A stretch of 64,000 bases of DNA, from assembly GCF_017315705.1 (NCBI RefSeq), contig NZ_JAFLRF010000003.1, positions 99,132 through 163,131 on the forward strand, read 5' to 3'. Below the pieces are notes generated by a model, which had not been told where the DNA came from, made no database searches, and saw only the letters and a program-made list of their open reading frames with translations. This document shows positions 54,234 through 62,859 of the stretch, one piece after another. The position numbers and the translations under genes are program-made. The DNA comes from Trinickia mobilis (GTDB lineage Bacteria > Pseudomonadota > Gammaproteobacteria > Burkholderiales > Burkholderiaceae). Each line of letters begins with the position of its first letter. Within the stretch, counting starts at the first letter, position 1.

Positions 54234-55228
54234 CGGCTGTCCGACACCCATTCCTCCCGGACGTGCGCGGCGATCTCGAACGAGCGCAGCCGCGCGACGT
54301 GGTCGTAGATCTGCGCCGTGAGCATCAGCTCGTCGGCGCCGGTCTCCGCGATGATCGACGCGAGCCGGGCGCGCACGGTGTCGCGCGAGCCGACTGCCGA
54401 GTAAGCAAGCAAATGCGCGACGCTCGACAGCTCCGTGTCCGTGGCGTCGATCCGGTCGACCGGCGGCTGCAGCGGCCCCGGCGTCCCGCGCCGCAGGTTC
54501 AAGAACTGCTGCTGCAGCGAGGTGAAGAGCCGCTGCGCTTCGGCTTCTGTCTCGGCGGCGAACAGGTTGACGCCGACCATCGCATAAGGCTTCGCAAGCG
54601 CCGCCGACGGACGGAACTGCGCGCGATAGACCCGCAGTGCGGTGAGCAGGTGATCGGGCGCGAAGTGCGACGCGAACGCGAACGGCAATCCGAGCGCCGC
54701 GGCCAGTTGCGCGGAAAAGAGGCTCGACCCGAGGAGCCAAATCGGCACGTCGAGCCCCGCGCCGGGCACCGCGCGCACGCGCTGGCCGGGCACGGGGTGA
54801 GCGAAATAGCGCTGCAGCTCGACGACGTCGTCCGGAAACGACTCCGCGCTATTGGCAAGATCGCGCCGCAGCGCGCGGGCGGTGGTCTGGTCGCTGCCGG
54901 GCGCGCGGCCCAGGCCGAGGTCGATGCGGCCGGGGTAGAGCGAAGCGAGCGTGCCGAACTGCTCGGCGATCACGAGCGGCGCGTGGTTCGGCAGCATGAC
55001 GCCGCCTGAGCCGACGCGGATCGTCTTCGTGCCGCCGGCCACGTGGCCGATCACGACCGCCGTGGCCGCGCTTGCGATGCCGGTCATGTTGTGATGCTCG
55101 GCGAGCCAGTAGCGCAGGTAGCCCCAGCGTTCGGCGTGCTGCGCGAGGTCGAGCGTGTTGGCGAAGGCTTGCGCGGCCGTCGAGCCGGCGGCGATCGGGG
55201 AAAGGTCCAGCACGGAAAAGGGGATCAT
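54230..55228 (-). CDS. Luciferase-like (LLM) flavin-dependent oxidoreductase
   Basis: 332 residues. [53 protein letters not shown] and [28 protein letters not shown] are typical of the YhbW/MsnO8 branch of bacterial luciferase-like monooxygenases. Uses FMN/F420-type cofactor; the physiological substrate is not known for this branch. ATG 55228 is good. Its stop lies where the hydrolase relic ends. Confidence 0.88.
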   Translation of the reverse strand: MIPFSVLDLSPIAAGSTAAQAFANTLDLAQHAERWGYLRYWLAEHHNMTGIASAATAVVIGHVAGGTKTIRVGSGGVMLPNHAPLVIAEQFGTLASLYPGRIDLGLGRAPGSDQTTARALRRDLANSAESFPDDVVELQRYFAHPVPGQRVRAVPGAGLDVPIWLLGSSLFSAQLAAALGLPFAFASHFAPDHLLTALRVYRAQFRPSAALAKPYAMVGVNLFAAETEAEAQRLFTSLQQQFLNLRRGTPGPLQPPVDRIDATDTELSSVAHLLAYSAVGSRDTVRARLASIIAETGADELMLTAQIYDHVARLRSFEIAAHVREEWVSDSR

Positions 55229-56042
55229 CGGGCGGGGTCCGGTGGGGTTCGTGCGCCGCAGTCCGCGCGGGCGGCCAGCAGGGCCGGCCAGGCGGGGCGA
55301 ACGCGGCGGCGCCAGGGGGATGAGCCCGATTGTGCCAAAGGGCGGGCGCGGCTGCTGGCGGGCCCGGCAAGCCCATGGGCGCGGGAGGGATGCTGGCTCG
55401 CCGGTCGCCGCGGCGGTCGAATTCGGGACAGATTGTTTTCGGGAGTGCCCGCCGCCCCCATCAAGCCGCGCCGCCGTTTGGAATCGACGAACAACGCAAT
55501 TCCCGTCGTCGAAGCAGGGCTATTGTCAAGACGGAGTTAATCCGGTGTCGAAGCGCGGCGCCCGCGGGATGGGCGCTGAGGCCCGCCGCAAAAGCCCGCC
55601 AGGCGGGCGTTTTGGCGAATCTGGAGCGATTCTCCGAGTCATTGCCGCCGTTCTGTGACGTCGCATGGAAACACTGTTTCAGAAGTTTCCGAGCGTAACT
55701 CAGCGTTTTCACGGATGTCCTGCTAAAATTTCACGATTCCAAAAACCAACTTGCGGTTTCCGTTCGATCGAATGAACGCGCGGTGCGTTGCGCGCGCCTG
55801 TTCGAGAACTCATTGCATTCGCAGCCTTGCTCCGCATCAACAGAATAGAAAGCATCTTGCCAACGGCTTGCCTATCGAATTGCCCCGATGAATTGCTGGC
55901 TAGTCCCACGCTTTCGCATTCTGTCGCGTTGCGCTCGCTGCGCCCGCACCGCAAAGCCGGAAACCGGCTGTGTGCCGCACCGATGCCGCGCCGCCGGCTG
56001 TCGCGGCGCCGCAACAGCACGCAAAACGAAGGAGCAGCGAAC
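55229..56042. other. 814-bp intergenic region before hpnI
   Basis: No gene recognised; small frames are shadows. A hairpin GCCCG-CCAGG-CGGGC at 55594-55608 with AAAAG before and GTTTT after could end transcripts in either direction. An extended -10 (TGCTAAAAT, 55721-55729) lies downstream, without a clear -35, and may start the hpnI transcript. The last 60 bases lead into the coupled leader ORF. Confidence 0.4.
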
Positions 56043-56126
56043 GTGTCAATTCACAATTTGAACAGCCAGGCGCCCATGAGGGCGGCGGCCGCGCGCGTCA
56101 TGCGGGCCCGGGGAGGCGGGCAATGA
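56043..56126 (+). CDS. 27-codon leader ORF coupled to hpnI
   Basis: GTG at 56043 follows AAGGAG at a spacing of eight. The frame runs 27 codons and its TGA overlaps the hpnI ATG as ATGA. The peptide begins VSIHNLNSQAPMR and is basic and Ala/Gly-rich at the end. Simplest role: translational coupling or a regulatory leader; it may be only a chance frame, but site and overlap are both exact. Confidence 0.45.
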   Translation: MSIHNLNSQAPMRAAAARVMRARGGGQ

Positions 56127-57325
56127 CGGTGTCTTCCGTGTCGGACTACCTGCTGGTCCTGCTGTGCTGCGTGGCGACGATCTATGTGGTGGTGGCGGCC
56201 GCGGCCTTGTCCCCGGGCCGGGCGGCGCCGGAGCGCGCCCGGCGCCGCGCTCCGGCGCCCGCCGCGCTGTCGGTCAGCGTGCTCAAGCCGCTGTGCGGCG
56301 CCGAGCCCCGCCTCTACGAGAATCTCGCGACGTTCTGCGAGCAGCACCATCCGCGCTTCCAGTTGCTCTTCGGCGTCTCCTCGCCGACCGATCCGGCCAT
56401 CGGGGTCGTGCGCCGGCTGCAGGCGGCGTACCCGTCGCACGATATCGAGCTGGTCGTCGATTCGCGCGTGTACGGCCAGAACCTGAAGGTCAGCAACCTG
56501 ATCAACATGGTCTCGCGCGCAAAGCACGAAGTGATCGTCGTGGCGGACAGCGACATCGCGGTCGAGCCCGACTACCTCGAAACCGTGACGGCGCCGCTCG
56601 CGGACCGCGACGTCGGCATCGTCACGTGCCTGTACCGGGCGGTCAGCGTGGGCGGCTTCTGGCCGCGCGTCGGCGCGCTGTTCATCAACGAATGGTTCGC
56701 GCCTTCGGTGCGCGTCGCGCACGCGGGCGGCTCGACCGATTTCGGCTTCGGCGCGACGCTTGCGCTGCGCGCCTCGACGCTCGAACAGATCGGCGGCTTT
56801 CACGCGCTGAAGGACGATCTCGCCGACGACTACTGGCTCGCCGAGCATGTGCGCCGCCTCGGCCTGCGTACGGTGCTGTCGGAGGTGACGGTCGCCACCG
56901 ATGTCGTCGAGCCGGATCTGGCCACGCTGTGGCTGCGCGAGACGCGCTGGCTGCGCACGATCCGCTCGATCAATCCGCTCGGCTTCGCGTTCCTGTTCAT
57001 CACGTTTACAACGCCGTGGCTCCTGGCCGGCGCGCTGCTCGCGCACGGCTTCGAAGGCTTCGGCGGCTCGTTGCGCGATATCGTGCTCTTGGCCAGCACC
57101 GGCGCGGGCGTGCTCGCGAAGATCGCGCTCCATGCGCGTAGCGCGTGGCAAGGGAGGAACGGCACGTTCTGGCGCGATTTGCCGCTCGTGCCGCTGCGCG
57201 ACATTCTGCTCGCGCTGGAGTGGCTCGTCGCGGCGTTCGGCTCGTACGTCGTCTGGCGCGGCTCGCGCGTGCCGGTGGTCGGCGCGACGCGGGCGTCGGT
57301 GGTCGAAGGGTCGGACGGTTCGTAA
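56123..57325 (+). CDS. hpnI: Hopanoid glycosyltransferase HpnI
   Basis: 400 residues, ceramide-glucosyltransferase-like GT2 protein. Membrane span at about 9-30; SVSVLKPLCGAEPRLYENL near 53-71, then VVADSDIAVEPDYLETV with the metal aspartates and WLRETRWLRTIRSI with the (Q/R)xxRW motif; two more spans near 300-330. It adds N-acetylglucosamine to bacteriohopanetetrol. ATG 56123 has GGGAGG. First gene of hpnI-J-K-L. Confidence 0.93.
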   Translation: MTVSSVSDYLLVLLCCVATIYVVVAAAALSPGRAAPERARRRAPAPAALSVSVLKPLCGAEPRLYENLATFCEQHHPRFQLLFGVSSPTDPAIGVVRRLQAAYPSHDIELVVDSRVYGQNLKVSNLINMVSRAKHEVIVVADSDIAVEPDYLETVTAPLADRDVGIVTCLYRAVSVGGFWPRVGALFINEWFAPSVRVAHAGGSTDFGFGATLALRASTLEQIGGFHALKDDLADDYWLAEHVRRLGLRTVLSEVTVATDVVEPDLATLWLRETRWLRTIRSINPLGFAFLFITFTTPWLLAGALLAHGFEGFGGSLRDIVLLASTGAGVLAKIALHARSAWQGRNGTFWRDLPLVPLRDILLALEWLVAAFGSYVVWRGSRVPVVGATRASVVEGSDGS

Positions 57326-57386
57326 GACACATTCGGAAAGCGGCGGCCGGCGCAAGCGGCCGCTCGAACGCTATCGAGCCTTATCG

Positions 57387-57430
57387 CCCATAAGGTGCCC
57401 ATAAGGCGCGCATAAGGTGCGCATAAGGTT
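57387..57430. repeat. Four tandem 11-bp repeats between hpnI and hpnJ
   Basis: Units are CCCATAAGGTG, CCCATAAGGCG, CGCATAAGGTG and CGCATAAGGTT, exactly four, end to end, with the core CATAAGG invariant. Eleven bases is about one helical turn, so all copies face the same side of the DNA. It sits 60 bp before hpnJ. Confidence 0.8.
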
Positions 57431-57489
57431 CCTTGGTTTAAAGTTCTCACTCATCTAGTTCAAGCCCCATGCAAGTTGCCGGAGCACTC

Positions 57490-58911
57490 ATGAAAACGCT
57501 GTTTTTGCAGGCCCCGTCCTATGACGGCTTCGATGGCGGAGCCGGTTCGCGCTACCAGGCAAAGCGCGAAATCCGTTCGTTCTGGTATCCGACATGGCTC
57601 GCACAGCCCGCCGCGCTCGTGCCGGGCAGCCGCGTGATCGATGCGCCCGCCGACGGCATGTCGGTCGAGGAAACGATCAAGATCGCCGAGCAGTACGACC
57701 TCGTCTTCATCCACACAAGCACGCCGTCGTTTCCGACGGATGCGCTGTTTGCGCAAGACCTGAAGAAGCACAAGCCGTCGATCCTCATCGGCATGGTCGG
57801 CGCGAAGGTGATGGTCGATCCGCACAACTCGCTCACGGCGACCGAAGCGATCGATTTCGTTTGCCGCGAAGAATTCGACTTCACCTGTAAGGAAATCGCC
57901 GAAGGCAAGCCTTTCCCTCAGATCAAGGGCTTGAGCTGGCGCGCCAAGGACGGCTCGATCGAGCACAACGAAGCGCGTCCGATGCTCGAGAACATGGACG
58001 AGCTGCCGTTCGTCGCGCCCGTCTATAAGCGCGATCTCAAGATCGACAACTACTTCATCGGCTACCTGAACTATCCGTACGTCTCGATCTACACGGGCCG
58101 TGGCTGCAAGTCGCGCTGCACGTTCTGCCTGTGGCCGCAGACGGTCAGCGGCCACCGCTACCGCACGCGTTCGGTCGAAAACGTGATCGAGGAAGTGAAG
58201 TGGATCCGCGACAACATGCCGGAAGTGAAGGAGATCATGTTCGACGACGACACCTTCACCGACGACACGCCGCGCGCCGAAGAGATCGCGCGCGGGCTCG
58301 GCAAGCTCGGCGTGACATGGTCGTGCAACGCCAAGGCGAACGTGCCGTATTCGACGCTCAAGATCATGAAGGAAAACGGTCTGCGCCTCTTGCTGGTCGG
58401 CTATGAGTCGGGCGACGACCAGATCCTCGTCAACATCAAGAAGGGCCTGCGCACGGATTTCGCACGCCGCTTCAACGCGGACTGCAAGAAGCTCGGCATC
58501 AAGATTCACGGCACCTTCATCCTCGGCCTGCCGGGCGAGACGAAAGACACGATCAAGAAGACGGTCGAGTACGCGAAGGAAATCAATCCGCACACGATTC
58601 AAGTGTCGCTCGCCGCGCCGTATCCGGGCACGACGCTCTACAACCAGGCCGTCGAGAACGGCTGGCTCGAAGAGAACAAGGTCATCAACCTCGTCAGCAA
58701 GGAAGGCGTGCAGCTCGCCGCGATCGGCTACCCGCATCTGTCGCGCGAAGACATCTATCACGAGCTCGAGAAGTTCTACCGCGAGTTCTACTTCCGCCCG
58801 TCGAAGATCTGGGAAATCCTCCGCGAAATGCTGACGAGCTGGGACATGATGAAGCGGCGCCTGCGCGAAGGCGTCGAGTTCTTCCGCTTCCTGCGCGCGC
58901 ACGAGGCGTAA
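57490..58911 (+). CDS. hpnJ: Hopanoid radical SAM enzyme HpnJ
   Basis: 473 residues. Residues 206-213 give the radical SAM cluster motif C-KSR-C-TF-C; the first 180 residues are a B12-binding-like Rossmann domain. Later FILGLPGETKDTIKKTV and SLAAPYPGTTLYNQ are typical. HpnJ makes the cyclitol ether ring from the sugar unit in hopanoids. ATG 57490 follows CCGGAG; the frame to 57469 is less likely. Confidence 0.94.
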   Translation: MKTLFLQAPSYDGFDGGAGSRYQAKREIRSFWYPTWLAQPAALVPGSRVIDAPADGMSVEETIKIAEQYDLVFIHTSTPSFPTDALFAQDLKKHKPSILIGMVGAKVMVDPHNSLTATEAIDFVCREEFDFTCKEIAEGKPFPQIKGLSWRAKDGSIEHNEARPMLENMDELPFVAPVYKRDLKIDNYFIGYLNYPYVSIYTGRGCKSRCTFCLWPQTVSGHRYRTRSVENVIEEVKWIRDNMPEVKEIMFDDDTFTDDTPRAEEIARGLGKLGVTWSCNAKANVPYSTLKIMKENGLRLLLVGYESGDDQILVNIKKGLRTDFARRFNADCKKLGIKIHGTFILGLPGETKDTIKKTVEYAKEINPHTIQVSLAAPYPGTTLYNQAVENGWLEENKVINLVSKEGVQLAAIGYPHLSREDIYHELEKFYREFYFRPSKIWEILREMLTSWDMMKRRLREGVEFFRFLRAHEA

Positions 58912-58917
58912 AGCGGG

Positions 58918-59820
58918 ATGCCGTCGACGGGACCGGCGCCTTTGTTATCGGCATCGGTTGAGCGCGCGCTCATTTTCACGGCCGACGACTTCGGCCTGCA
59001 TCCGCGCGTGAACTCGGCGGTCGAGCGCGCGCATCGCGACGGCGTGCTGACTGCCGCAAGCCTGATGGTGAGCGCGCCGGCGGTGCTCGATGCCGTCGAG
59101 CGCGCGCGCCGGTTGCCGAGCCTGCGCGTGGGCCTTCATCTGGTGCTCGCCGATGGCGCGGCAACCTTGCCGCATGCCCGGATCCCGGCGCTCGTCGGTC
59201 CGAGCGGGCGCTTCGGCGACGCGATGGTCAAAGACGGGTTCCGGTTCTTTTTTCTGCCTTCCGTGCGTGCGCAGCTCGCCCATGAGATCCGCGCGCAATT
59301 CGAAGCGTTTGCCGCGACCGGCCTGCCGCTCGATCACGTCAACACGCACAAGCATTTCCATCTGCATCCGACCGTGCTGTCGCTGATCCTGTCGATCGGC
59401 CGTGAGTACGGCCTCGCCGCCGTGCGGCTGCCCGCCGAAGCGAATGAGCCGTGGTGGATCAAGCCGTGGATCGCGCTCGTGCGCTCGCGGCTCGAGCGCG
59501 CCGGTGTCGCGCATAACGACTACGTCGTCGGCATCGCGAATACGGGCGGCATGGACGAAGCGGTGCTGCTCGATGCGATCGCGCGCCTGCCGCGCGGGGT
59601 CGGCGAGATCTACTGCCACCCGGCAGAGGCGGGCGATGCTCCGCTCACGCCGTCGATGCACGCGTACCGGCACGCCGACGAGCTCGACGCGCTGCTCTCG
59701 CCGCGCGTCGCGGCGGCGCTCGCCGCAGCCGGCATCGGGCCGGGCTCGCGCGGCGGCTTTGCCGACGTGTTCGGCAAGGGGCGGGCCCCGGCAGCCGTTC
59801 AAGGAGCCCGCGCGTCATGA
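58918..59820 (+). CDS. hpnK: Hopanoid deacetylase HpnK (ChbG/YdjC-like)
   Basis: 300 residues. TADDFGLHPRVNSAVERAH near 21-39 has the aspartate metal site and DHVNTHKHFHLHP near 139-151 the histidines of the polysaccharide deacetylase-like YdjC fold. It removes the acetyl from the N-acetylglucosamine added by HpnI. Starts seven bases after hpnJ; its stop overlaps hpnL by four bases (ATGA). Confidence 0.94.
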   Translation: MPSTGPAPLLSASVERALIFTADDFGLHPRVNSAVERAHRDGVLTAASLMVSAPAVLDAVERARRLPSLRVGLHLVLADGAATLPHARIPALVGPSGRFGDAMVKDGFRFFFLPSVRAQLAHEIRAQFEAFAATGLPLDHVNTHKHFHLHPTVLSLILSIGREYGLAAVRLPAEANEPWWIKPWIALVRSRLERAGVAHNDYVVGIANTGGMDEAVLLDAIARLPRGVGEIYCHPAEAGDAPLTPSMHAYRHADELDALLSPRVAAALAAAGIGPGSRGGFADVFGKGRAPAAVQGARAS

Positions 59821-60872
59821 TGGTATGGATCAAGCGCGCCGGCTGGCCGGTCGGCATCGCCGTCCTGATCGCGCTCGTGCTGCGCGAGGGCGTCGGGGAT
59901 GTGATGCACGTGATCGGCCAGGCCGGTTTCGTGCTGCTCTGGCTCGTGCCGTTCCACGCGCTGCCGCTCCTGCTCGATGCGTACGCCTGGCGCCTGCTGC
60001 TCGCCCGGCGCGCGCCGCTCGCTTTCCTCTGGTGGGTCGCGACCGTGCGCGAAGCGGTGTCCCGGCTGTTGCCGTCGGCGGGCATCGGCGGCGAGATCGT
60101 CGGCATCCGGCTCGCGCGCTGGCGCGTGCGGGACGCGAGCTTCGTGACGGCGTCGGTGATCGTCGAGGTGCTGGTGACGATCGCCGTCCAATACGCGTTC
60201 TCGGCGCTCGGGCTCGTGCTCATCATTGCGTCGACACAGAACGGCGGCGCGACGGCGATCGGCCTCGCGCTGCTCCTGTCGCTGCCGCTGCCGGTGCTCG
60301 CGGTCGTGCTGCTGCGGCGCGGCGGCGTCTTCCACGCCATCGAGCGCTTTGCGGGGCGCGCGCTCGGCAGCGAGCATCGTCTGCTGCAAGGCATCGACGG
60401 CAAGCGCCTCGACGCGGAAATCGACATCTTGATGGGCCGAGCCGGCCTCGTATTCCGCTCGTTCCTCTGGCAGCTCGCGGGCTACGTGATCGGCTCTCTC
60501 GAAACCTACTGGGCGCTCGCGATGCTCGGCCATCCGGTATCGATCGGCGGCGCGGTCGCGATCGAGGCGCTGACGCAGGCCGTGCGCCACGCGGCGTTCA
60601 TCGTGCCGGCGGGGCTCGGCGTCCAGGAAGTGGCGGTGGTGCTGCTCGCCCAGATGTTTGGCGTCGGTCACGACGTGGCGCTGTCGCTCGCGCTCGTCAA
60701 GCGCATGCGCGAAGTGCTGTTCGGCTGCCTCGCGCTCGGCTCGTGGCAGTTCGCCGAGCTGCGCCGCACGCGCCGCCACGTGCTCGCCCAGCGGGACGAG
60801 CGCGCGAAGGTGCCGGCCGCGGTGCCGGTGCGCGGCGTCAGCCGCGAGTCCGAGGCGCAATCCACGCGCTGA
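59817..60872 (+). CDS. hpnL: Hopanoid-associated membrane protein HpnL
   Basis: 351 residues with about eight membrane spans (WPVGIAVLIALVL at the start, VLLWLVPFHALPLLLDAYAW, then AALVEV-like VIVEVLVTIAVQYAFSALGL). SRLLPSAGIGGEIVGIRLAR is the family signature of lysylphosphatidylglycerol synthase-like membrane proteins. HpnL is linked to hopanoid modification and to envelope stability and polymyxin resistance in Burkholderia; its exact activity is not settled. Coupled to hpnK. Confidence 0.9.
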   Translation: MMVWIKRAGWPVGIAVLIALVLREGVGDVMHVIGQAGFVLLWLVPFHALPLLLDAYAWRLLLARRAPLAFLWWVATVREAVSRLLPSAGIGGEIVGIRLARWRVRDASFVTASVIVEVLVTIAVQYAFSALGLVLIIASTQNGGATAIGLALLLSLPLPVLAVVLLRRGGVFHAIERFAGRALGSEHRLLQGIDGKRLDAEIDILMGRAGLVFRSFLWQLAGYVIGSLETYWALAMLGHPVSIGGAVAIEALTQAVRHAAFIVPAGLGVQEVAVVLLAQMFGVGHDVALSLALVKRMREVLFGCLALGSWQFAELRRTRRHVLAQRDERAKVPAAVPVRGVSRESEAQSTR

Positions 60873-60984
60873 GCCTTCCCGCGGAGCGAAACAGCCGGCC
60901 GCGTTCGGGTGCGCGCCCGGGCCGCCCGGAGCATGCGGAAAACATTACCGTTCGGGCAGCGAAATAATCATCTGATTCGGTGTA

Positions 60985-61218
60985 AACACTCTCTGGCTGG
61001 CGAACGACGATACGTCTAGATTAAGTGCACTGGGCACGATATCCCACCAAGGCTAGACGACCGCGAGCAGAGGTCACATCCGAGGGGAGTGCGCGTGGGC
61101 GAGGACGCTTCGGTTCCCGCCGCCGCACGCGGAAGACGCTGCGAATTTCTTGACGCCGATCGGCCCTGTGTCCAGCCTATGTTGCCGACGTATATTTTGC
61201 GTCGCGCTTCAGACGCTT
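60985..61218 (+). ncRNA. Candidate structured RNA between hpnL and the lipoprotein gene
   Basis: About 230 bases with no ORF fold into strong pieces. CGTCTAG (61013-61019) pairs with CTAGACG (61053-61059) around smaller GTGC/GCAC and TGGG/CCCA stems. Further on, GCGTG...CACGC encloses GGCG-A-GGA and UCC-CGCC around a C-UUCG-G tetraloop. A strong intrinsic terminator follows at 61219. No Rfam family recognised. It may be a 3' UTR of the hpn mRNA, an sRNA or a leader for the lipoprotein gene. Confidence 0.4.
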
Positions 61219-61258
61219 ACCGGCCGCCTACGCGATGTGACGGCCGGTTTCGTTTTTT
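61219..61258 (+). terminator. Strong intrinsic terminator
   Basis: An 8-bp stem ACCGGCCG/CGGCCGGT with a 14-base loop is followed by TTCGTTTTTT. It lies 69 bp before the lipoprotein start, so it ends the hpn transcript or an sRNA, or could attenuate the lipoprotein gene. Confidence 0.85.
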
Positions 61259-61326
61259 CGGCATGTAGAGGCGCGAGCCGCCAGCCGTTATCCTATGGGC
61301 CATGACGCGCCCTCTATTGCTCACCG

Positions 61327-61884
61327 ATGCCAACCCGTAACCGGCTCCTCACGGCGGCGGTGCTGTGCGCGTCGTTGGCGCTCAGCGCGTGCAACGATCG
61401 ACAAAACGAACTCGACGTGCAAAAACTCAAAGACTGGTTCAACTCGATCAAACCGGAATCGATGCTGCTGCGAGGCTTGACGCCCGGCGTCACGACCGAA
61501 GCCCAGATCCGCGACCAGATGGGGCGCCCGGAGACCGAGCGCGACTACCCGGACGGCGCCAAGCGCCTCGAATATCCGCGCGGCCCGGCTGGCCTGAAGA
61601 CCTTCATGGTGGACATCGGCCCCGACGGCCGATTGAAGGCGATCACGCAGGCGCTGACGGCCGCCAACTTCGCGAAGATCCACGCCGGCATGAGCGAGGA
61701 CGAAGTGCGCGAGCTGCTCGGCAAGCCGACCGAGATCGCCGTCTACCCGCTCAAACCGGAGACGGTCTGGAGCTGGCACTGGTTCGAAGGCGGCGTCGAT
61801 CAGGACGCGTATTTCAACGTGCATTTCGCGCCGGACGGGCTCGTGTACACGACCTCGCGCTCGGACGTGATCCGCGGCCGCTGA
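61327..61884 (+). CDS. BamE/SmpA-like outer-membrane lipoprotein
   Basis: 185 residues. A lipobox LSAC at residues 18-21 follows a signal peptide. Two BamE-type units are visible: LTPGVTTEAQIRDQMGRPE near 49-67 and HAGMSEDEVRELLGKPTE near 119-136, each followed by a beta hairpin. So it is a double SmpA/OmlA-fold lipoprotein rather than BamE itself, which is about 110 residues. Role in the envelope inferred from fold. A terminator lies just upstream. Confidence 0.8.
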   Translation: MPTRNRLLTAAVLCASLALSACNDRQNELDVQKLKDWFNSIKPESMLLRGLTPGVTTEAQIRDQMGRPETERDYPDGAKRLEYPRGPAGLKTFMVDIGPDGRLKAITQALTAANFAKIHAGMSEDEVRELLGKPTEIAVYPLKPETVWSWHWFEGGVDQDAYFNVHFAPDGLVYTTSRSDVIRGR

Positions 61885-62169
61885 ATATCGAAAAAGCGAC
61901 CCAAAACTCGTAAAAACGCGGCGCGGTGCGCGTCGCGAACGCCGAGGCGTACGGGTCGGACAAGACCGATTTTGCCGCTCCCACAAGCATTTGCCGCCCG
62001 TCCCCAGGGCGGTTCGCGTCATGCTGCGATGCAGCACGCGCATCCCTTTCAGTTTGAGCAATTTAAATTCGCTTGCGAGTATCCGCTCCAGGCCCAAGCG
62101 GTCGCGCGGCGCATCACACGCGCGGCGCCGCGCAGGCCCACCCAACCCCAAAATCAGACGGAGACGCGC

Positions 62170-62859
62170 GTGTTCCTCTACGGCTTTGGCCCGGTGCTGC
62201 TGGCCGGCACGATACAGACGATCAAGCTGTCGGTGCTGTCGCTGTCGGCGGCCGTCCTGCTCGGTCTCATCGGTGCGGTGGCGAAGCTCTCGCACAACCG
62301 CGCGCTGCGGTCCACGGCGACCGCCTACACGACGCTGATCCGCTCGGTGCCCGATCTCGTCCTGATGCTCTTGCTCTTCTACAGCATCCAGATCGCGGTC
62401 AACCAGATGACCGACGCGCTCGGCTGGGACCAGATCGACATCGACCCGTTCGTCGCCGGCGTGCTCACGCTCGGCTTCATCTACGGCGCGTACTTCACCG
62501 AGACGTTCCGCGGCGCGTTCCTTTCCGTGCCGCGCGGCCAGCTGGAGGCGGGCAGCGCGTACGGCATGAGCGGCATGCGCGTGTTCGTGCGGATCATGTT
62601 TCCGCAGATGATGCGCTTCGCCCTGCCGGGCATCGGCAATAACTGGCAGGTGCTCGTGAAGGCCACGGCGCTCGTGTCGATCATCGGCCTCGCCGACGTC
62701 GTCAAGGCGGCCCAGGACGCCGGCAAGAGCACCTTCAACATGTTCTTCTTCATCCTCGTTGCGGCGCTCATCTACCTCGCGATCACGACGGTGTCGAACG
62801 TCGTGCTCCTGTGGCTCGAAAAGCGCTATTCCATCGGCGTGAGGCACGCAGAACTATGA
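62170..62859 (+). CDS. hisQ: Amino-acid ABC importer permease (HisQ-like)
   Basis: 229 residues from GTG 62170, which gives the family start VFLYGFGPVLLAGTIQT; GGAG lies six bases upstream. The open frame to 61972 is non-native. Five or more membrane spans and the EAA loop EAGSAYGMSGMRVFVRIMFP. It forms the inner-membrane channel with HisM for histidine, arginine or lysine/ornithine. Its stop overlaps hisM by four bases (ATGA). No binding-protein gene precedes it in the window. Confidence 0.88.
   Translation: MFLYGFGPVLLAGTIQTIKLSVLSLSAAVLLGLIGAVAKLSHNRALRSTATAYTTLIRSVPDLVLMLLLFYSIQIAVNQMTDALGWDQIDIDPFVAGVLTLGFIYGAYFTETFRGAFLSVPRGQLEAGSAYGMSGMRVFVRIMFPQMMRFALPGIGNNWQVLVKATALVSIIGLADVVKAAQDAGKSTFNMFFFILVAALIYLAITTVSNVVLLWLEKRYSIGVRHAEL

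Noticed and set aside
53094..54740. 548-residue version of the GlxA-type regulator
   Set aside because: The extra 229 residues are antisense to the hydrolase relic and the oxidoreductase gene; the family starts at ATG 54053.
60985..61258. 6S RNA, RNase P RNA or tmRNA in the structured region
   Set aside because: None of the conserved core sequences of these RNAs is present; kept only as an unclassified candidate.
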